Origin: Syntrophobacterales bacterium
Lineage (GTDB): Bacteria > Desulfobacterota > Desulfobaccia > Desulfobaccales > 0-14-0-80-60-11
DNA: 64,000 nucleotides
Assembly: GCA_023229795.1 (NCBI GenBank)
Contig: JALNYP010000001.1
Location: forward strand, 62,001 to 126,000
Reading direction: 5' to 3'
Below are positions 17,407 through 25,635 of the stretch, in pieces. The position numbers were made by a program, and so were the translations under genes. The notes below the pieces were generated by a model. It searched no databases. It had not been told where the DNA came from and worked only from the letters and a program-made list of their open reading frames with translations. The number at the start of each line of letters is the position of its first letter. The first letter of the stretch is position 1.

Positions 17407-17622
17407 TCAACGAATATCTTTGGCGACCATGACGCTGGTGGCCTTGATGAGGACGGCCAATTCTTCACCCACTTTGACCCCTAATTCTTTCAAGGCCTCG
17501 ACCGTGATAATCGCGGTGACGATATTGCCGCCGCCGATGTCAACCTTCACCTTGGCCATGACCATGCCTTCTTTCAGGTCCACTACCTTGCCCTTAAAGA
17601 TATTCCTGGTGCTCAGCTTCAT
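17407..17622 (-). CDS. mop: Molbindin (Mop), single TOBE domain
   Basis: A 71-residue protein consisting of one Mop/TOBE domain (STRNIFKGKV, GMVMAKVKVDIGGG, ITVEALKELGVKVG, VMVAKDI). Such molbindins form hexamers that bind molybdate or tungstate oxyanions in the cytoplasm as a buffer. It lies between modA and modC and may replace the TOBE domain missing from that ModC. Confidence 0.93.
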   Translation of the reverse strand: MKLSTRNIFKGKVVDLKEGMVMAKVKVDIGGGNIVTAIITVEALKELGVKVGEELAVLIKATSVMVAKDIR

Positions 17623-17662
17623 AACCTAACCCTCCTTGGTGGTTTGATGGCGGACAAAACCG

Positions 17663-18433
17663 TTAAGGTTTGCCGAATCCGTATTTGGCTAAAATTGCCA
17701 CACTTTCGGGGGCAAAAAGGAAGTTCAGGAATTCCTGGGCCAAAGCTTTCTTCTGGCCGGCCGCCACCAGGGCCACGGGATAGACGATGGGCTGGTGCCC
17801 CTGGACCTGAGTCACCGTTGTCACCTTCCCCTTGGCGATGGCGGCGTCGGTGGCGAAGACAAATCCCGCGTCCACCTCGGCCCGGCTGACGTAGTCCAAG
17901 ACCTGGCGCACCGATTCTCCCATGATGAGTTTGGGTTGCAGCGCCTCCCATAACCCCGCCTTGGTCAAGGCCTCCCGGGTATAGCGGCCCACCGGCACGG
18001 TAGCGGGATTGCCCAGGGCCACCCGCTTGACCGCGGGCGATGTCAGGTCCTTGAGGCCGGACAGGGCCAGCTTGGAGTCCTGGGGCACGATGAGCACCAG
18101 GGTATTGCTCACAAAATCTTTCCGGCTGGCCGGGACGATGAGCCCCTTCTCCTGGGCCTGGTTCATGGACTTTTGATCGGCCGACGCAAAAACGTCCACC
18201 GGGGCGCCCTGGGCGATCTGCTGGAGCAAGGGGCCGGTAGCGGCGAAATTAAATATGATTTTGGTTCCCGGATGCTGTTTTTCAAAAAGCTGGCCGATTT
18301 CCGGAAAGGCGTTGGTCAAACTGGCGGCGGCGGAGACCGTCAACTCCCGGGCCCCCATGACCGGCGCCGGCTGGATCAGAGCCATTCCCCACAGGGCCAA
18401 AAGCCCCAGTGCCATAATTCTAAGCGATTTCAT
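17663..18433 (-). CDS. modA: Molybdate/tungstate-binding periplasmic protein
   Basis: A 256-residue ModA-family protein with an N-terminal signal peptide cleaved around residue 27 (PVMGA-RELTV). Family segments are SAAASLTNAFPEI, FNFAATGPLLQQI, GAPVDVFASAD and the C-terminal FLNFLFAPES. It captures oxyanions and delivers them to ModB/ModC. It starts 22 bp after modB and precedes mop. No domain unique to TupA or WtpA is seen. Confidence 0.92.
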   Translation of the reverse strand: MKSLRIMALGLLALWGMALIQPAPVMGARELTVSAAASLTNAFPEIGQLFEKQHPGTKIIFNFAATGPLLQQIAQGAPVDVFASADQKSMNQAQEKGLIVPASRKDFVSNTLVLIVPQDSKLALSGLKDLTSPAVKRVALGNPATVPVGRYTREALTKAGLWEALQPKLIMGESVRQVLDYVSRAEVDAGFVFATDAAIAKGKVTTVTQVQGHQPIVYPVALVAAGQKKALAQEFLNFLFAPESVAILAKYGFGKP

Positions 18434-18455
18434 AAGCTCTCCTTTATTTATCGAA

Positions 18456-19127
18456 TTATTTAAGGCTGACCCTTAATATTTTTCCGGAGGTCACCAGAAT
18501 CAAGACGCAGGCGCCGGAAGTGAGCAGCACCAAAGTCATGGCCAAGCCGTCATTCCCCGCCTGCACCGCGCTGTAAATCGCCAGGGACAGGGTTTGGGTC
18601 TTGCCAGGCAGATTGCCGGCGACCATAAGGGTGGCCCCGAACTCGCCCATGCCCCGGGCAAAGGCCAACATGGTGCCGGCCACGATGCCCCGCAATGCCA
18701 GGGGCAGCGAGACCCGCCGGAACACCGCCCATTCCGACAACCCCAGGGTCCGGGCCACGTTTTCCAGGGTCCGGTCCACCTCTTCAAACGCGGCCCGGGC
18801 CGACTTAAAGACCAACGGAAAGGAGACCAGGGCCGAGGCCAGGACGGCGCCCTGCCAGGTAAACATCAAGGTGACGCCCCAGACCTCCTGCAGCCAGTGC
18901 CCCAGCCAGCCGTTCCGCCCCCAGACCACGATGAGGTAATACCCCAAGACCGTGGGGGGCAACACCAGAGGCAGGGTGCACAACGCGTCCAGCCACTCCC
19001 GGCCCCAAAAAATCTTTCGGGCCACCAGGAAGGCCACACTCACTCCCAAACCCAAGGCTATCAGGGTGGCCAGGCCGGCCACCTTTAAGGTCAGCCACAA
19101 GGGGGTCAGTTCCATTCCGGTATGCAC
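18456..19127 (-). CDS. modB: Molybdate/tungstate ABC transporter permease
   Basis: A 223-residue inner-membrane permease with about five hydrophobic helices and the ABC-permease EAA loop (EVDRTLENVARTLGLSEWAVFRRVSLPLALRGI). The sequence is typical ModB length. It lies 44 bp after the TunR-like regulator gene and 22 bp before modA, forming one transcription unit. Confidence 0.92.
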   Translation of the reverse strand: MHTGMELTPLWLTLKVAGLATLIALGLGVSVAFLVARKIFWGREWLDALCTLPLVLPPTVLGYYLIVVWGRNGWLGHWLQEVWGVTLMFTWQGAVLASALVSFPLVFKSARAAFEEVDRTLENVARTLGLSEWAVFRRVSLPLALRGIVAGTMLAFARGMGEFGATLMVAGNLPGKTQTLSLAIYSAVQAGNDGLAMTLVLLTSGACVLILVTSGKILRVSLK

Positions 19128-19171
19128 GTTGTTACCTGCGATCCTGCAAGAATTTCAGATGTCGGCAATGA

Positions 19172-20368
19172 CTAATCCACGTTTAAAATTACCGAGAACG
19201 CCTTAAAGAGGAACCAGGCCTTATCCCCCACCTTCAGGTTGAGGTTCTCGAGACTCGGAACCGTGATGAGAGTTACCATGCCGGTGCCGTCTTCCAGGGA
19301 GGCGATAACTTCGGCGACGATTTGTCCCGCGTTGATTTTCGTGACGGTGCCGCGCAAGCGGTTTCGGGCGCTGGTTTTGGTGGAATCGGCGTCGCTTTCA
19401 ATAATAATCCAGGGGGCCTTGACGATGGCCGTGACGATGGACCCCTCGGCGAGACCAAGATTATGAAGGCTTTCATTGGTAATGACCGAGACCAGCTTAT
19501 GGCCGCTGGGCGTGATCAGTTTTACTTCCGACAAAATTTTTCCGGTCGAGATCTGCGTAACTTTGCCAGTAAAGGAGTTTCTGGCGCTCGTTTTCAGCCG
19601 CATTTCCTTCTGCATATAGTATTGAACCAATCTTTTGAGGTCCTCTTCGGAAAAATCGCAATAATGTGCAGTTAAATTAATGCTGCCGTGGCCCAAGATA
19701 TTTTGCACGACTGGCAGAGGGGCACCGCTGCGCAGTAATTCGATGGCCCGGGAGTGCCGCAGCACCCGGGGATTTCCCAGTTCCTGAGGAAAGGCGATAG
19801 CCTTGGCCCGCTCGTAGAACTTCCGGCGCACGTAGCCCTGATCCAGTTGGAAGACGGCGCCGCGCATCTCGGCGGCGGCATCCAGATAAGCAGAAATCTC
19901 CGCTATGACGAAGTCCGGAAGCTGGACCTCCCGCAAGGGCTGGCCCAGGCGCGACTCATCCGGCCAAAATTTGACCACGGAGCGCTCGAAATCGATATCG
20001 GTGCGGTCATCGAGGGCTAACACCTCACCCAATCGGGCTCCCGTGTACCTCAGGAGCAGATAAACGAGCCAAACCCGGCCCCGGGCCCGGTGAATATCCA
20101 CCCGGGAGGCCTTCCGGTACCAGGCCCGGAAGGACTCGGTAAGAGCCTCCAGTTGCTCCGAGTCCAGATACTTGATGTCCGGAGGCACTGAAAACATGCC
20201 GGCGGCAATCGCGTTTGACGCCGGACGCCCGGGGGACGGTAAAGGCCCGTGACTTCCCGGTAAAGAAGAGCGCTGGTGCAACAATTCGACGGACTTGGCG
20301 CGGATAAATTCCAAATCGCCAACATCCAACGCTTGTATGAATGCAATTAATTCGTCTTCCATGGTCAT
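19172..20368 (-). CDS. tunR: TunR-like regulator: tyrosine-recombinase domain fused to two Mop domains
   Basis: A 398-residue protein. Residues about 65-250 form a tyrosine-recombinase/integrase-like catalytic domain; residues about 262-328 and 333-398 are two Mop/TOBE oxyanion-binding domains, each opening with TSARN. Of the recombinase residues R112, R204 (LRHS), H227 (LGHGS) and Y236 (AHY) are kept; the first His of the HxxR box is Arg201. TunR regulators of sulfate reducers have this architecture and control Mo/W genes in response to tungstate. The mod genes follow on the same strand. Two matching palindromes lie just upstream (20375-20398 and 20458-20481), suggesting autoregulation. It might also be an active recombinase, but the context favours a regulator. 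Confidence 0.83.
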   Translation of the reverse strand: MTMEDELIAFIQALDVGDLEFIRAKSVELLHQRSSLPGSHGPLPSPGRPASNAIAAGMFSVPPDIKYLDSEQLEALTESFRAWYRKASRVDIHRARGRVWLVYLLLRYTGARLGEVLALDDRTDIDFERSVVKFWPDESRLGQPLREVQLPDFVIAEISAYLDAAAEMRGAVFQLDQGYVRRKFYERAKAIAFPQELGNPRVLRHSRAIELLRSGAPLPVVQNILGHGSINLTAHYCDFSEEDLKRLVQYYMQKEMRLKTSARNSFTGKVTQISTGKILSEVKLITPSGHKLVSVITNESLHNLGLAEGSIVTAIVKAPWIIIESDADSTKTSARNRLRGTVTKINAGQIVAEVIASLEDGTGMVTLITVPSLENLNLKVGDKAWFLFKAFSVILNVD

Positions 20369-20374
20369 CTTGGG

Positions 20375-20398
20375 TCACGCAAATATTAAAAAGCGTGA
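20375..20398. promoter_or_regulatory. Palindromic operator candidate 1 (TCACGM-N12-KCGTGA)
   Basis: TCACGC, 12 bases, GCGTGA: a perfect 6-bp inverted repeat with an AT-rich spacer, 6 bp upstream of the regulator start codon. The same half-sites with the same spacing recur at 20458-20481, 83 bp away, about eight helical turns. The likely ligand is the TunR-like protein itself; binding is inferred. Confidence 0.6.
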
Positions 20399-20457
20399 TT
20401 ATTTTGAAAATTACCTACGTTTCATTTACTATATATTCGGCTCTTTGGAAATATCAA

Positions 20458-20481
20458 TCACGAAAATAACATTTCTCGTGA
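20458..20481. promoter_or_regulatory. Palindromic operator candidate 2 (TCACGM-N12-KCGTGA)
   Basis: TCACGA, 12 bases (AT-rich), TCGTGA. It matches candidate 1 in five of six half-site bases and in spacing. It lies between the divergent regulator gene and the small membrane-protein gene, so it could act on both. Confidence 0.6.
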
Positions 20482-20514
20482 CCAGGCTTTGCCATGATTG
20501 CCATTCTCAAGAAA

Positions 20515-20579
20515 TGATTAAATTTAATCAATGACAATGTTATTGTATGGCGAACATTTTAAGATTTAATCAATAACAA
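20515..20579. repeat. AT-rich palindrome and paired direct repeats
   Basis: TGATTAAATTTAATCA (20515-20530) is a perfect 16-bp palindrome. It overlaps the first of two direct repeats ATTTAATCAATRACAA, at 20522-20537 and 20564-20579, spaced 42 bp or four helical turns. Placed upstream of the gene at 20629, these could be binding sites for a further regulator. Confidence 0.5.
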
Positions 20580-20628
20580 ATTATCATTGCTAGGGGCTAT
20601 TATTCGGCTCAGCGAAAGGATGAAGGCT

Positions 20629-20913
20629 ATGTTGATCTTATTGATTGTCCTGTTTATGGTCAATCTTCTCTATATTTTTGAGGTCAGGCTCGGCTCTGCA
20701 ACTTCCATTTATGACTGTGAGATCGGGAATGCCTCTTCGGCGGCCGACAAGACCCGGATTTCCACGGGAGATTTTTTTGGCAAAATGTTACCGCTTTTGC
20801 TGGCCTCCATCGGGGCGCCGCTCTTGTTCACCCAGGTGTCCCTGGGCTTGGGGCTCCTCCTCCTGGCCCTGGTCTGCTTTGCCGGGACCTGGATATTCGG
20901 ACCCCATGCATAA
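20629..20913 (+). CDS. Small two-TM membrane protein, function unknown
   Basis: A 94-residue protein with hydrophobic segments at about 2-16 and 55-88 separated by a polar loop with one cysteine. I chose ATG 20629 because AAGGA lies 8 bp upstream (20616-20620); TTG 20587 and ATG 20620 are in frame upstream. It is divergent from the TunR-like gene and shares its AT-rich control region, which hints at Mo/W-linked regulation. I do not recognise a family. Confidence 0.55.
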   Translation: MLILLIVLFMVNLLYIFEVRLGSATSIYDCEIGNASSAADKTRISTGDFFGKMLPLLLASIGAPLLFTQVSLGLGLLLLALVCFAGTWIFGPHA

Positions 20914-21208
20914 CATCTCTTGTCCATAAATCTTTACTCGATTATATGTAAAGCAAGTCTCATGCCAGCAAACTGAGAATGAAGGTAACTATCTTAATTA
21001 AGGGATAATATAGATATCAGACCTCAATCTGCCCAACTTATTAAAGTTCCGTTAAAATACATTATCGTATAATATAGTAAGAACAGTCGAGATATATTGT
21101 GCATTATTGTATATCTGATCGCCGACCTGGGCGTCCCGTCGCGCCTATCCGCCTAGGGCGGGCCAGGCCGATCCAACCAAGGAAAAGCGGAGCCGGAGGA
21201 GAGGGAAA
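20914..21208. other. AT-rich intergenic region without a gene
   Basis: Visibly AT-rich DNA between the small membrane-protein gene and the convergent FmdE-MoeA fusion gene. I see no ORF, RNA gene or strong terminator. Confidence 0.4.
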
Positions 21209-22852
21209 TTACTTCCCGAAGGGGCACTTCGGAAAGGTGCAGCTCTTGCACTCCAGGCAGAAGGCCCCATGGCCCAGTTTGGCCAGATCCCGCCGGGAGG
21301 GCAGCAGGCCCGCCAGCAACCGGGGCAATAGCAGGTCGAAGCTGGTGGTTTTGAAGAACAGGGCGCAGGCGGGCACGCCCATAACCTGGACCGGGCCGAT
21401 CCGGGCCAACAGCGTCATGGCTCCGGGGAGGATGGGAGCCCCGTAGATGAGGTCCGTGGCTCCGGCTTCCGCCAAGCCCTGGCGGGTGACGTCATCGGGG
21501 TCCACGGACAGGCCGGCGGTGGTCACCAGCAGATCGATCCCCGCGTCCTGGAGGTCTCGCACGCCCCGGCGGATGGCTTCCTTATCGTCGGGGACGATCA
21601 GGGATTTGACCACCTGCCCCTGGAATTTTTCCACCTTGGCGGTGATGATGGGGATAAACCGGTCTTCCACCAACCCCAGGAAGACCTCGGTGCCGGTGAC
21701 CAGGACCCCCACCCGGGGTTGGCGCAACGGCAAAATCTTAAACAAGGGGCCCTCTTCCAGGACTGCCAGGGCTTTCAGATAATCGGCCCGGGGCAGAAAC
21801 AGGGGAATAGCCCGGGTGGCGCCCAGGGGCCGGCCCTGAGCCAGGAGGGAGTAGCTGCTGCGGCTGGCGGCCATCACGCCGGGCACCAGGTTGAACCTTT
21901 CCAGACGCGCCTCATCCACCACCAGCAGGCCGTCCTGCCCCGCCAGCAGGTTGATCTTGCCTTCCCGGGGCTGATCCGAAAAAGTCACGCCCTCCCCGGC
22001 CATAGCCCGGGCAAAAGCCAGTGCGGCCTGGTCTTCATGCACCCACTCCGGCCCGGGGCCGTCGTCGTTCACCACGTAGAGGTGGTGCCGGCCCATCTGC
22101 TGGAGGCGGCAGAGATCCCCCGCGCCGATGACCTCGCCCTGGCGCACCGCCGGCCCTTTGCTCAGGCCGGGGACAATCTGGGTCATGTCGTGGAGGGCGC
22201 GCCGGCCCACGGCCCGCTCCAGGGGCACGGCCTGCAGCAGGGGGGCCTCAGCCCCGCTTTGATCCTCCACGTAGGGCACTTCTCCCTGGCAGCCCCGGCA
22301 GATCCCCCCGTCCTGGGCCGGGTAGGCCTCCCGGCATAGGGGGCAGACCACCATGGGCCCCCGGCGCCGCCGGTTCAGGAAATGCGGGCGCATCTGGATG
22401 GCTCGCCAGCTCAGCACTTGGGGTCCGGCTTCCCTGATCTGCGCCAGGAGCAGTTCCTTATCCTGCTCCGCTTTGGGTTTGAGCTTGAGGTACCAGTTCC
22501 TGATTTCGGGCCAGGCGTCCACTTTGGCCGGGTCCAGCCAGACCCGCACCCCTTCTCCGTGATACTTGTCGTAAAGATTGACCGCAAACCGGCCCAGATT
22601 AACCACCTTGAGCCAGCCGTTACCGATGGTGCAGGGGGTGAGGAGTTGCACCGCGTCCGGGAGGCAGGCGCCGGTCTCGCAGATGGCGTCAAAAAGCACG
22701 CCTTCCGGGAGCCGGCGGAGGGCCGCATCCACCATGAAGCCGCCGATGACCAGACCCGGCGCCACGTTGCCATGGAAGTTCTTGACCAGTTGCAGATATG
22801 CGTCGAACGTGTAAGGACCGATCTGTACGGGTGTGTCTTGATTCTCTGCCAT
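21209..22852 (-). CDS. FmdE-domain / MoeA-like molybdopterin-binding fusion protein
   Basis: A 547-residue protein. An FmdE-like domain (about 15-170, YLQLVKNFHGNVAPGLVIGG) is followed by a zinc-ribbon (CPLC...CRGC), then a MoeA/MoCF-type molybdopterin-binding domain (VGVLVTGTEVFLG, TTAGLSVDPDDVTRQGL) and a C-terminal Cys motif (CLECKSCTFPKC). FmdE is associated with tungsten/molybdenum formylmethanofuran dehydrogenase; the MoeA-like part suggests metal insertion or cofactor handling. It follows the formate dehydrogenase gene on the same strand after a structured 308-bp leader. A role in maturing that enzyme is likely but inferred. Confidence 0.8.
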   Translation of the reverse strand: MAENQDTPVQIGPYTFDAYLQLVKNFHGNVAPGLVIGGFMVDAALRRLPEGVLFDAICETGACLPDAVQLLTPCTIGNGWLKVVNLGRFAVNLYDKYHGEGVRVWLDPAKVDAWPEIRNWYLKLKPKAEQDKELLLAQIREAGPQVLSWRAIQMRPHFLNRRRRGPMVVCPLCREAYPAQDGGICRGCQGEVPYVEDQSGAEAPLLQAVPLERAVGRRALHDMTQIVPGLSKGPAVRQGEVIGAGDLCRLQQMGRHHLYVVNDDGPGPEWVHEDQAALAFARAMAGEGVTFSDQPREGKINLLAGQDGLLVVDEARLERFNLVPGVMAASRSSYSLLAQGRPLGATRAIPLFLPRADYLKALAVLEEGPLFKILPLRQPRVGVLVTGTEVFLGLVEDRFIPIITAKVEKFQGQVVKSLIVPDDKEAIRRGVRDLQDAGIDLLVTTAGLSVDPDDVTRQGLAEAGATDLIYGAPILPGAMTLLARIGPVQVMGVPACALFFKTTSFDLLLPRLLAGLLPSRRDLAKLGHGAFCLECKSCTFPKCPFGK

Positions 22853-22932
22853 CTTCGGATTACGCCGCCTTTTCCAGGTTTATGGCGCCCGCCGGGTATG
22901 CCGGGGGGCCTGAGCCGAACCGTTATATTTTT

Positions 22933-23015
22933 AATAGAATAGCGCTTAACAAAAAAAATAGGCGCAACCAAAGCTCCCCTCTCGGTGAGGATAATCTCGT
23001 TTTCGCTATTCTATT
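22933..23015 (-). ncRNA. Candidate structured leader RNA of the FmdE-MoeA gene
   Basis: A perfect 12-bp inverted repeat AATAGAATAGCG/CGCTATTCTATT (22933-22944, 23004-23015) encloses 59 nt with an inner CCTCaccgaGAGG hairpin and, on the minus strand, a U8 run (complement of 22951-22958). It lies 80 nt before the start codon of the FmdE-MoeA fusion. This is the expected place for a Mo/W cofactor (Moco/Tuco-type) riboswitch or attenuator. I could not match it to a known consensus by eye. Confidence 0.4.
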
Positions 23016-23031
23016 GAAAAGATATCGAAGA

Positions 23032-23084
23032 GCGCATCCTTTTACAAGGATTTTTTTGCGGTGGCGCCCTTTTTGGGGATGCGC
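23032..23084 (-). promoter_or_regulatory. Alternative stem-loops in the same leader
   Basis: GCGCATCC (23032-23039) can pair with GGATGCGC (23077-23084). A competing hairpin ATCCTT/AAGGAT (23036-23041, 23046-23051) uses the same bases, so the two are mutually exclusive, as in attenuators. Confidence 0.35.
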
Positions 23085-23111
23085 CCTTAGGGCGGCAGAA
23101 TCACCGGCAAT

Positions 23112-23142
23112 CCCTTCGGGGGCGCCTGGCGCCCCCGAAGGG
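23112..23142 (-). terminator. Strong stem-loop after fdhA
   Basis: A perfect 15-bp GC-rich inverted repeat with a 1-base centre (CCCTTCGGGGGCGCC/GGCGCCCCCGAAGGG), 19 bp after the fdhA stop. It has no T-run, so it may end or protect the fdhA transcript instead of being a classic intrinsic terminator. Confidence 0.6.
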
Positions 23143-23160
23143 CCATCACTTGTTTGCGAA

Positions 23161-25194
23161 CTACGCCGCTTTGCTCAGATGGACGGCGCAGACCTTGTAT
23201 TCCGGGGTCTTGGTTAACGGGTCCAGGGCGCAGTTGGTCAGCCGGTTGGCGGCGTTTTCCAGGTAATGCAACGGGATGAACACCACCCCCGGTTTGATCC
23301 GCTCGGTCACCCAGGCCTTGGCTTTAATGGTCCCCCGACGCGTCGTAGCCCTGACCACCTCACCGGGTTGGATCTCCAACCGGTGGGCGTCGTGTGGATG
23401 GATTTCGACGAACACCTCGGGGTTCTCCCGGTCCAGGGTCGGGCAGCGCCGGGTCATGGTACCGGTGAGATATTGCGTAAAGATCGTCCCGGTAGTCAGC
23501 CACAAAGGATATTCGGCGTCCGGGATCTCCGCCGGCGGCTTGAACTCAATGGCGTGAAACAACCCCTTGCCCCGGGCGAACTTATCTTTGTGCAGATAGG
23601 GGGTGCCGGGATGATCCGGGGTGGGGCAGGGCCAGCAGAGGCCTTTCTCCTCCAGGCGGGGGAAACTCATGCCGCCATAGGAGGGAGCCAGGCTGGCGAC
23701 CTCATTGAAGATCTCCTCCCCGGAGTTGTAATGCATGGGATAGCCCATGCGGGTGGACAGTTCCTGAATGATCTCCCAGTTGGCCTTGCCCTGCATGGGT
23801 GGAATGGCTTGACGCACTCGCTGCACCCGGCGTTCCGAGTTGCTGAAGGTGCCGTCACATTCCGCAAAGGACGCCGCGGGCAGCACCACATGGGCCAACT
23901 CCGTGGTGGGGGTAGGAAAGATATCCATGACCAGGAGGAATTCCGCCTGCTCCAGGCATTTCTGCACCTGGTTGGCGTCCGGGTAGCTCACCACCGGGTT
24001 GGCCCCGAAGACCACCAGGGCCTTAACCTTTCCCGATGGGATAGCCTGGATCTGTTCAACCATCGTCAGCCCCGGGGTGGCGGACAACTTGGCGTTCCAG
24101 GCAGCTTCGAACTTCTTTAGATTGTCCGGCACCGTGATGTACTGATAGCCCGGGAAGACGTTGGGCAAGGCCCCCATGTCGCAGGCCCCCTGGACGTTGT
24201 TCTGGCCCCGGATGGGGTTGACTCCGGTGGACGGCCGCCCGATATGGCCGCAGAGCATAGCCAGATTGGCCAGGCTCTTGACGTTGTCGGTGCCGCAGGT
24301 GTGCTGGGTGATGCCCAACACGTAACAGATGGCACTGGCTTCGGCCTTGGCGTACATCTCCGCCATGGTGACAATGGTGTCGACGGGCACGCCGGTGATC
24401 TCGGACACCCGTTCCGGCGGATACTTCTCGATCATCGCCACCAGAGCGTCGAACTGCTCGGTGCGTTCCTCAATAAAGGCCTGGTTATGCCAACCGTTTT
24501 TGTAGATCACGTGCATCATGCCGTTGATGAGGGCCACATCGGTCCCCAGGTTATGCTGCACGTGGAGATGCGCCAATTGGGCGATCTGGGTCTTGCGGGG
24601 GTCAACCACGATGAGTTTGGCGCCCTTGCTTAAGGCCCGCATCATCCGCATGGACGCGATGGGGTGGGCCACGGTGGTATTCGTCCCGATGGCAAAAATG
24701 CAGTTGGCGTCTTCCAGTTCCCGGAAGGAATTGGTCATGGCGCCACTGCCGAAGGCGGCGGCCAGCCCGGCCACCGTAGGCGCGTGTCAGAGACGGGCGC
24801 AGTGATCGATGTGATTATGACCGAACACGGCGCGGGCAAATTTCTGAAAAACATAGGTCTCTTCGTTGATGCACCGGGCCGAGCCCGTAAACACTACGCT
24901 ATCAGGCCCATAAGTATCTTTGATCCGGCGCAACTCCGCGGCGGCATGATCCAGGGCCGCATCCCAGGAGACTTCCCGCGCCACCCCGTTCTGGCGGATC
25001 GTGGGGCTGAGCAGCCGGTCTTTGTGCTGGACGAATTCGTGCACATTCCAGCCTTTGATGCAGAGGCTGCCTTCGTTGGTGGGGCCGGTTTTTGACGGCA
25101 AAGTGCCGATGATCTTACCATCCAGCACCTCAAAGACGAGATTGCATCCCACCGCGCAATAGGGACAGGTGGTGAGAACGGATTGGAAATCCAT
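23161..25194 (-). CDS. fdhA: Formate dehydrogenase catalytic subunit, selenoprotein (in-frame UGA)
   Basis: One 678-codon frame with an internal TGA at 24789-24787 (codon 136). Flanking residues ARL-U-HAPTVAGL align with the E. coli FdhF Sec site (ARV-U-HGPSVAGL), so the TGA is read as selenocysteine, the Mo/W ligand. N-terminal C10, C13, C17 and C45 bind a [4Fe-4S] cluster; molybdopterin-domain motifs follow, with a C-terminal dinucleotide-binding domain. At 677 residues it resembles the soluble FdhF type. A hairpin follows the UGA (24756-24776). It neighbours the Mo/W transport block and the FmdE-MoeA gene. Annotators that stop at UGA would split it at 24774. Confidence 0.95.
24756..24776 (-). 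promoter_or_regulatory. SECIS-like hairpin for selenocysteine insertion
   Basis: CGGTGGCC/GGCCGCCG forms an 8-bp stem with one G-U pair and loop GGGCT, starting 13 nt after the first base of the UGA (24789). Position and compact shape suit a bacterial SECIS recognised by SelB. The loop lacks the E. coli GGUCU exactly but keeps the G-rich start. Confidence 0.7.
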
Positions 25195-25635
25195 GATGCC
25201 TCCTACCGTTATAGTTTACCGAGAATAGCGACCGGATAAAAAAATGTCTTCCCGGTTTTAGCCCATACCCTTGAGACTCCTAACCACGTTAACCTAAATC
25301 TCGGTATCTTTGTTGGAGAATAACGAAATTCGCCACCCATAACAAGTTTTTTTTAGCCGCCCCTGAATATTTCTTTTCTGGCCAAGCCCCAGGGCGGAGA
25401 CAGCTTTCCCGACCTCGGGCCCCCGGGGTGATCCGGCGGGTCCAAAGCTTGGGTGCAAGTCTTCCGGAGGCCTGAAGCAACCTTGGGTCCAGGACGGGGG
25501 AAAGACCCATACTTGAGGGCGCTTCTCTTGGCCTCTTCAGTTAACTATTTGATTTATCATATATTTTATCTTTCAGGTAATTGGCATTGGGCTTGCAAAT
25601 ATATATCGAAAAAGTCCAAGGAAAGGCCCAAACTA
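25195..25635. other. Divergent intergenic region before fdhA and the PEP-CTERM gene
   Basis: Contains an inverted repeat TACCGAGA/TCTCGGTA (25217-25224, 25299-25306) with a 74-bp loop, upstream of fdhA, and a GC-rich segment at about 25380-25510 with short complementary pieces (GGGTCC, CCGG) reading toward the gene at 25636. A riboswitch is possible in the latter, but I could not match a known consensus. No credible ORF. Confidence 0.35.

Noticed and set aside
23161..24774. Separate molybdopterin oxidoreductase gene starting at 24774
   Set aside because: It is the 3' part of fdhA; the frame is continuous through the UGA at 24789-24787, which has the Sec context.
25453..25635. Longer N terminus for the PEP-CTERM protein
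   Set aside because: The start at 25636 gives a proper signal peptide and a good ribosome binding site; the upstream part would bury it.
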